A DNA stretch of 64,000 bases from Candidatus Flexifilum breve (GTDB lineage: Bacteria; Chloroflexota; Anaerolineae; Aggregatilineales; Phototrophicaceae), in contig JADKGC010000012.1 in NCBI GenBank assembly GCA_016717205.1, positions 62,001-126,000 of the forward strand, read 5' to 3'. The notes beneath the pieces were generated by a model. It searched no databases, was not told the DNA's origin, and was given only the letters and a program-made list of their open reading frames with translations. The translations under genes and the position numbers were made by a program. Position 1 is the stretch's first letter, and every line of letters begins with the position of its first letter. Positions 61,089-64,000 of the stretch are shown here, in pieces.

Positions 61089-61997
61089 TTAGATTGCCTT
61101 TCTGTACACGATGATCTTGCCCCGCGTCTGGAAGCCCAGTTTGCGGTAGACCTCGCTTGCGTCGTGGTTTTCGTAGGGATAAACGTGTGCTTCGGTCGCG
61201 CCCGCCGCTTGCATGCGGCGCAGTCCTTCGTAGATGACGGCGCGGCACAGCCCCAGCTTGCGGAAATCGGGATGGGTGCCGACCGGTTCAAACAAGCCGA
61301 TACTGTTTTCGACATCGACCCACCCCTGCGCAAAGGCTGCGAACTGTCCATCGGGGGCGACGACCACCACGTCGAGATCTAGGTGGTAATCGGGCGCAGT
61401 GGTCATGAAGCTGTGGTACTTGTCGGCGGGTTTGCGGAACACAGCACGGTGCACTGCCGCCCGGGCTTCCGCTTCATGAATTCCGCTCACGGTACGCAGT
61501 GTGAAACCGTCCGGGATGGGCGCTGTGGGAAGGCCGCTGCTGAGATCGAACGCCGTGTAGAGCGACGGATTCGCAGCGTCTGGCGTAAAGCCGTGCGCCG
61601 CCAGCAGGTCGCTCCAGACCGGATCGTCCATGAAGACAAATTCGGTACTGAGTTCCGCTTCTCCGGCATATCTAGCGCGTTCGGTGGCGCGTTCGACCGT
61701 CCACGCCAGCATGTCAGCCCGGTGTGCGCCCCGCCGCTCGTCAGGGTGCACGAATAGATCGAAAACGCCCTTCGGCGAGAACAGCGACCAGCCGAGCACG
61801 GCGTCGCCGTCGCGCCACACGTAAGCGCTCTCGCGCAGGTCACAGTTTTTCGCTGGCAGAATGTAGTACAGCCACCAATTGAGGTCGCCGATATGCACAT
61901 AGCCGGAATGTTGCGACGCCTGCATACCTGCGGTCAGGATCGAGCGCATCGCCTGGAAGTCTTTGTCGCCGCTAAAGGGCTGAGGTTGTAACGCCAT
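61089..61997 (-). CDS. GNAT-family N-acetyltransferase
   Basis: The 302-residue protein appears to have two GNAT-like halves. The second is clear, with VVVVAPDGQFAAFAQGWVDVENSIGLFEPVGTHPDFRKLGLCRAVI (acetyl-CoA loop region) and HVYPYENHDASEVYRKLGFQ. ATG 61997 has GGAGA 8 bases upstream; 21 further upstream codons lie in the leader. It is the first gene of a two-gene operon with ABC-F 2 and follows a leader with small ORFs and a terminator. Some GNAT enzymes acetylate antibiotics, which would fit the context, but the substrate cannot be read from the sequence. Confidence 0.85.
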   Translation of the reverse strand: MALQPQPFSGDKDFQAMRSILTAGMQASQHSGYVHIGDLNWWLYYILPAKNCDLRESAYVWRDGDAVLGWSLFSPKGVFDLFVHPDERRGAHRADMLAWTVERATERARYAGEAELSTEFVFMDDPVWSDLLAAHGFTPDAANPSLYTAFDLSSGLPTAPIPDGFTLRTVSGIHEAEARAAVHRAVFRKPADKYHSFMTTAPDYHLDLDVVVVAPDGQFAAFAQGWVDVENSIGLFEPVGTHPDFRKLGLCRAVIYEGLRRMQAAGATEAHVYPYENHDASEVYRKLGFQTRGKIIVYRKAI

Positions 61998-62014
61998 GAG
62001 TTCGTCTCCACTGG

Positions 62015-62057
62015 AAAATAAAAAACGCCGCATCGGATCATGTTGACCCATGCGGCG
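62015..62057 (-). terminator. Intrinsic terminator in the GNAT/ABC-F leader (attenuator)
   Basis: On the minus strand CGCCGCAT (62057-62050) and ATGCGGCG (62033-62026) pair across a 16-base loop and are followed by TTTTTT (A-run on the plus strand, 62015-62025). It ends 18 bases before the GNAT start, downstream of a good promoter. Confidence 0.78.
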
Positions 62058-62066
62058 CAATTCGTC

Positions 62067-62120
62067 TCAGCACACGGCTATCCAAGTGGAGCGCCGGGAG
62101 ATAGGAATGTCAAAACACAT
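62067..62120 (-). CDS. Putative leader ORF 3 (17 residues)
   Basis: ATG 62120 to TGA 62067 encodes MCFDIPISRRSTWIAVC. The stop is 10 bases before the terminator stem, so a ribosome held near its end would cover the stem. It has no good ribosome-binding site. Coding is speculative. Confidence 0.3.
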   Translation of the reverse strand: MCFDIPISRRSTWIAVC

Positions 62121-62142
62121 GCAGCATAGGTCAGCAGCAAGC

Positions 62143-62167
62143 AGAAAAAGCCTACTATGGGGCTTCT
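62143..62167 (-). terminator. Weak hairpin with U-run in the GNAT/ABC-F leader
   Basis: On the minus strand AAGCC and GGCTT pair around an 8-base loop, followed by TTT. It begins at the last base of leader ORF 2's stop codon. A 5-base-pair stem is weak; it may act as a pause site. Confidence 0.35.
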
Positions 62168-62190
62168 TAGCTCTGTCTGACCGTTAACAT
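62167..62190 (-). CDS. Putative leader ORF 2 (7 residues)
   Basis: ATG 62190 to TAA 62167 encodes MLTVRQS. It has GAAAGG 6 bases upstream, the best ribosome-binding site in the leader. Its stop abuts a hairpin with a T-run. Confidence 0.45.
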   Translation of the reverse strand: MLTVRQS

Positions 62191-62217
62191 GGTCGGCCTT
62201 TCACTCTCTCGGACACA

Positions 62218-62259
62218 TCAGGACGAGGGCAGCGAACCCGGTTCGCCACGCTGCGCCAT
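62218..62259 (-). CDS. Putative leaderless leader ORF 1 (13 residues)
   Basis: ATG 62259 to TGA 62218 encodes MAQRGEPGSLPSS. The ATG is 6 bases past the -10 box, so the transcript would start at or next to it. A GCGAAC/GTTCGC hairpin (62232-62246) lies inside. Confidence 0.4.
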   Translation of the reverse strand: MAQRGEPGSLPSS

Positions 62260-62264
62260 GAGCT

Positions 62265-62293
62265 ATTAAACGACAAACACGCGTCTCTGTCAA
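62265..62293 (-). promoter_or_regulatory. Strong promoter of the GNAT/ABC-F 2 operon
   Basis: On the minus strand TTGACA (62293-62288) and TTTAAT (62270-62265) are spaced by exactly 17 bases. It lies 30 bases beyond the methyltransferase stop and about 265 bases before the GNAT start, leaving room for a regulatory leader. Confidence 0.7.
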
Positions 62294-62322
62294 CTAGGAA
62301 AACGCATGAGGGGTCAGAACGG

Positions 62323-62844
62323 TTAGTTCTCGCTGACTGCGCTGCAGAATTCGCCGCGAAAGCGGCTCGGATGCGTGGCGAGCAGCGACGTGCGCCGGAA
62401 GCCTGCCGCCGGAGCCAGCTCAGACCATGTGTGATACGAGAGCGGGTGCGGTACCCACTGATTGCCGCGATCCGTGTTGTACTCGACGAGCACGAACTGC
62501 CCACCGGGGCGGATGAACGCGCGAATGGTGGCCAGCAGGGCTTCTTTGTCCTTATAGAAATGCAGCGAATTCGCCATCAGCACACCATCGAGCGGCGGCA
62601 GTTGAAAGTTTTGGCGAAAGTCGAGGTGACGGTAGTAGACTTTGGCGTGTGGAAAGCGCGCTTGCATAGCCGATTCCTGCTCACGCAGCGCCGCCTGATC
62701 CTTGTCAATCGAGTAGATCACGCCGTCTTTGCCGAGCAAATCGGCCAGCGCCAGCGTGAATGCCCCGGTGCCGGAGCCAAAATCTGCCCATGTGCCGCTG
62801 ATGATACCGCCGCGAATCAAGTTCACATGATCGGTATGATTCAT
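62323..62844 (-). CDS. Class I SAM-dependent methyltransferase
   Basis: The 173-residue protein is a compact Rossmann-fold methyltransferase: motif I ADFGSGTGAFTLAL, the acidic end of strand 2 in YSIDKD, motif with LDFRQNFQLPPLDGVLMANSLHF, and PGGQFVLVEYN. It resembles UbiE/Methyltransf_11 proteins, though shorter. The ATG at 62844 has AGGGG 8 bases upstream. It is upstream of the GNAT/ABC-F unit, which has its own promoter, so it is probably separate. The substrate is unknown. Confidence 0.85.
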   Translation of the reverse strand: MNHTDHVNLIRGGIISGTWADFGSGTGAFTLALADLLGKDGVIYSIDKDQAALREQESAMQARFPHAKVYYRHLDFRQNFQLPPLDGVLMANSLHFYKDKEALLATIRAFIRPGGQFVLVEYNTDRGNQWVPHPLSYHTWSELAPAAGFRRTSLLATHPSRFRGEFCSAVSEN

Positions 62845-62917
62845 GGTACAACCCCTTGTCCATAACCTTGATTATAATAATCCACACTGATCCGAATCTC
62901 GATGAGAGAACAGAACT

Positions 62918-63997
62918 ATGCAAAATCAAACGGAAAAACTCCGCGTAGGTGTAGTTGGTTTGGGCTGGGCTGGCGAAACGCACCTCAAGTCGTACCTCAA
63001 TCTCCCGAATGTGGAAGTGGTCGCACTCGCGGAACCGCAGGAGGTGCGCCTCACCAATGTCGGTAAGACCTACGGGATTGAGGCGCTGTACACGGATTAC
63101 CGTGAGCTGATCGAACGCCCTGATCTGGATATCGTGAGCGTGGCGACGCCTAATCACCTGCACATGCCGGTGACGGTCGCGGCACTGCAAAATCACAAGC
63201 ATGTTCTGTGCGAAAAGCCGCTGGCACGGTCGGGCGCGGAGAGCCGCCAGATGGTCGAAGCGGCGCAGGCTGCGGGGTGCGTGCTGGAAGTCGCGTTCAA
63301 TCACCGGCAGCGCGGCGACGTGCAGGTGCTTAAGAACTATGTCGATACAGGCGCGTTAGGGCGTGTGTATCACGGCAAAGCGACCTGGATGCGGCGCAGC
63401 GGGATTCCCGGCATGGGCGGGTGGTTTACGAGCCGCGAAATGGCCGGCGGTGGTCCGATGATCGACCTCGGCGTGCACGTCCTCGATATGATCCTCTACC
63501 TGATGAAAGAACCACAGGTGGTCTCGGTCAGTGCGGCGACGTATTCCGAGCTCGGCCCGCGCGGACGCGGCAGTCGCAATCAAACGCTCGTCGGGACGGG
63601 CGGTTATGAAGTCGAAGACTTGGCGACCGCATTCCTGCGCCTTGCCGACGGCGCGACGCTGCTGGTCGAAGCGAGTTGGGCGGTCTACGGCAAGGCAGCG
63701 GATGACTTCGGCGTGACTTTGTACGGCACGGATGGCGGCGCGGATATCACCGTGAAGAACTACGGGTGGGAAGACACCCTCACGATTTACAACGATACGG
63801 CGGGTGTGCCCTCAGAAATTCGCCCGCGTGTCTGGCGTGGAGAAGGGCACCAGGCGGTCGTGCGCAACTTTGTGAACACGGTCCGGTCCGGTGACTGGTC
63901 AGCCCATGATGGCAGTGAAGGTATGCGGCGCACGGAAATCATCGATGCGTGCTATAAATCTGCGCTTGAAGGTCGCGAGGTGCGGGTCGGAGAATGA
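62918..63997 (+). CDS. Gfo/Idh/MocA-family oxidoreductase
   Basis: The 359-residue NAD(P)-dependent dehydrogenase has the N-terminal Rossmann loop GVVGLGWAGETHL, the family's catalytic-lysine motif CEKPLARS, and in the C-terminal domain GGGPMIDLGVHVLDMILYLM, where Asp and His complete the active site. Family members oxidise sugars, inositols or amino-sugar derivatives. It is divergent from the methyltransferase gene, and the 73-base gap holds overlapping TATAAT-like boxes for both directions. The stop is 3 bases from the right edge, so its downstream partners are not visible. Confidence 0.9.
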   Translation: MQNQTEKLRVGVVGLGWAGETHLKSYLNLPNVEVVALAEPQEVRLTNVGKTYGIEALYTDYRELIERPDLDIVSVATPNHLHMPVTVAALQNHKHVLCEKPLARSGAESRQMVEAAQAAGCVLEVAFNHRQRGDVQVLKNYVDTGALGRVYHGKATWMRRSGIPGMGGWFTSREMAGGGPMIDLGVHVLDMILYLMKEPQVVSVSAATYSELGPRGRGSRNQTLVGTGGYEVEDLATAFLRLADGATLLVEASWAVYGKAADDFGVTLYGTDGGADITVKNYGWEDTLTIYNDTAGVPSEIRPRVWRGEGHQAVVRNFVNTVRSGDWSAHDGSEGMRRTEIIDACYKSALEGREVRVGE

Positions 63998-64000
63998 TAT

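Overview
The window looks like a chromosomal segment of a GC-rich bacterium, most probably a member of the Chloroflexota (Anaerolineae-like). This rests on the mix of families: a mycobacterial-type adenosine kinase beside a short-form S-adenosylhomocysteine hydrolase, large secreted proteins built from PPC, DUF4397, SH3 and fasciclin domains, an alaS/baseplate-J-like/ruvX operon, and several ABC-F proteins. The lineage is an inference. I see no rRNA, tRNA, CRISPR array, prophage or insertion sequence. Genes lie on both strands in short operons, and many convergent ends carry hairpins that recur as intergenic repeats.

Layout. 0-5 kb: YfhO-like membrane protein (cut by the left edge), MltG, a periplasmic-binding lipoprotein and pyrimidine-nucleoside phosphorylase. 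5-15.5 kb: a DsbA-like protein, an NrtR-like regulator, a nicotinamidase-like hydrolase, a PPC-repeat metallopeptidase, a hydrolase-SnoaL fusion, an EthD protein, a solitary CpaF-type ATPase and a nicotinate phosphoribosyltransferase. Three of these suggest NAD salvage. 15.5-18 kb: adenosine kinase and AhcY, which clear S-adenosylhomocysteine. 18-25 kb: a DUF4397/SH3 secreted protein, Gmd, TatD and two glycosyltransferases. 25-30 kb: the alaS operon. 30-34 kb: two PPOX flavoproteins flanking a TIR-FGE fusion, then a divergent WYL regulator/GyrI pair. 34-45 kb: TyrS, a fasciclin protein, TauE, a cNMP-binding protein, a broken rtcB, two separated halves of a CoA-transferase, a broken substrate-binding protein, SecG, CtpA and a broken cytochrome c. 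45-52 kb: the thiBPQ thiamine transporter, a ZIP transporter and an M23 peptidase. 52-64 kb: a J-domain protein, a beta-helix protein, two ABC-F genes, D-lyxose isomerase, a hydrolase, a degenerate GyrB-like protein, a GNAT acetyltransferase, a methyltransferase and a Gfo/Idh/MocA oxidoreductase.

The most interesting signals are in the last 10 kb. Both ABC-F transcription units appear to begin at a good promoter whose predicted start site coincides with the ATG of a tiny ORF. Each then has an intrinsic terminator just before the first real gene. This is the layout of ribosome-sensing attenuators that control antibiotic-resistance genes. Between the two units sits a stand-alone GyrB N-terminal half that has lost its ATP-binding residues and has no Toprim domain. 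Elsewhere, repeat elements run into the ends of three genes, and four genes carry single-base frameshifts, which may be assembly errors or real decay.
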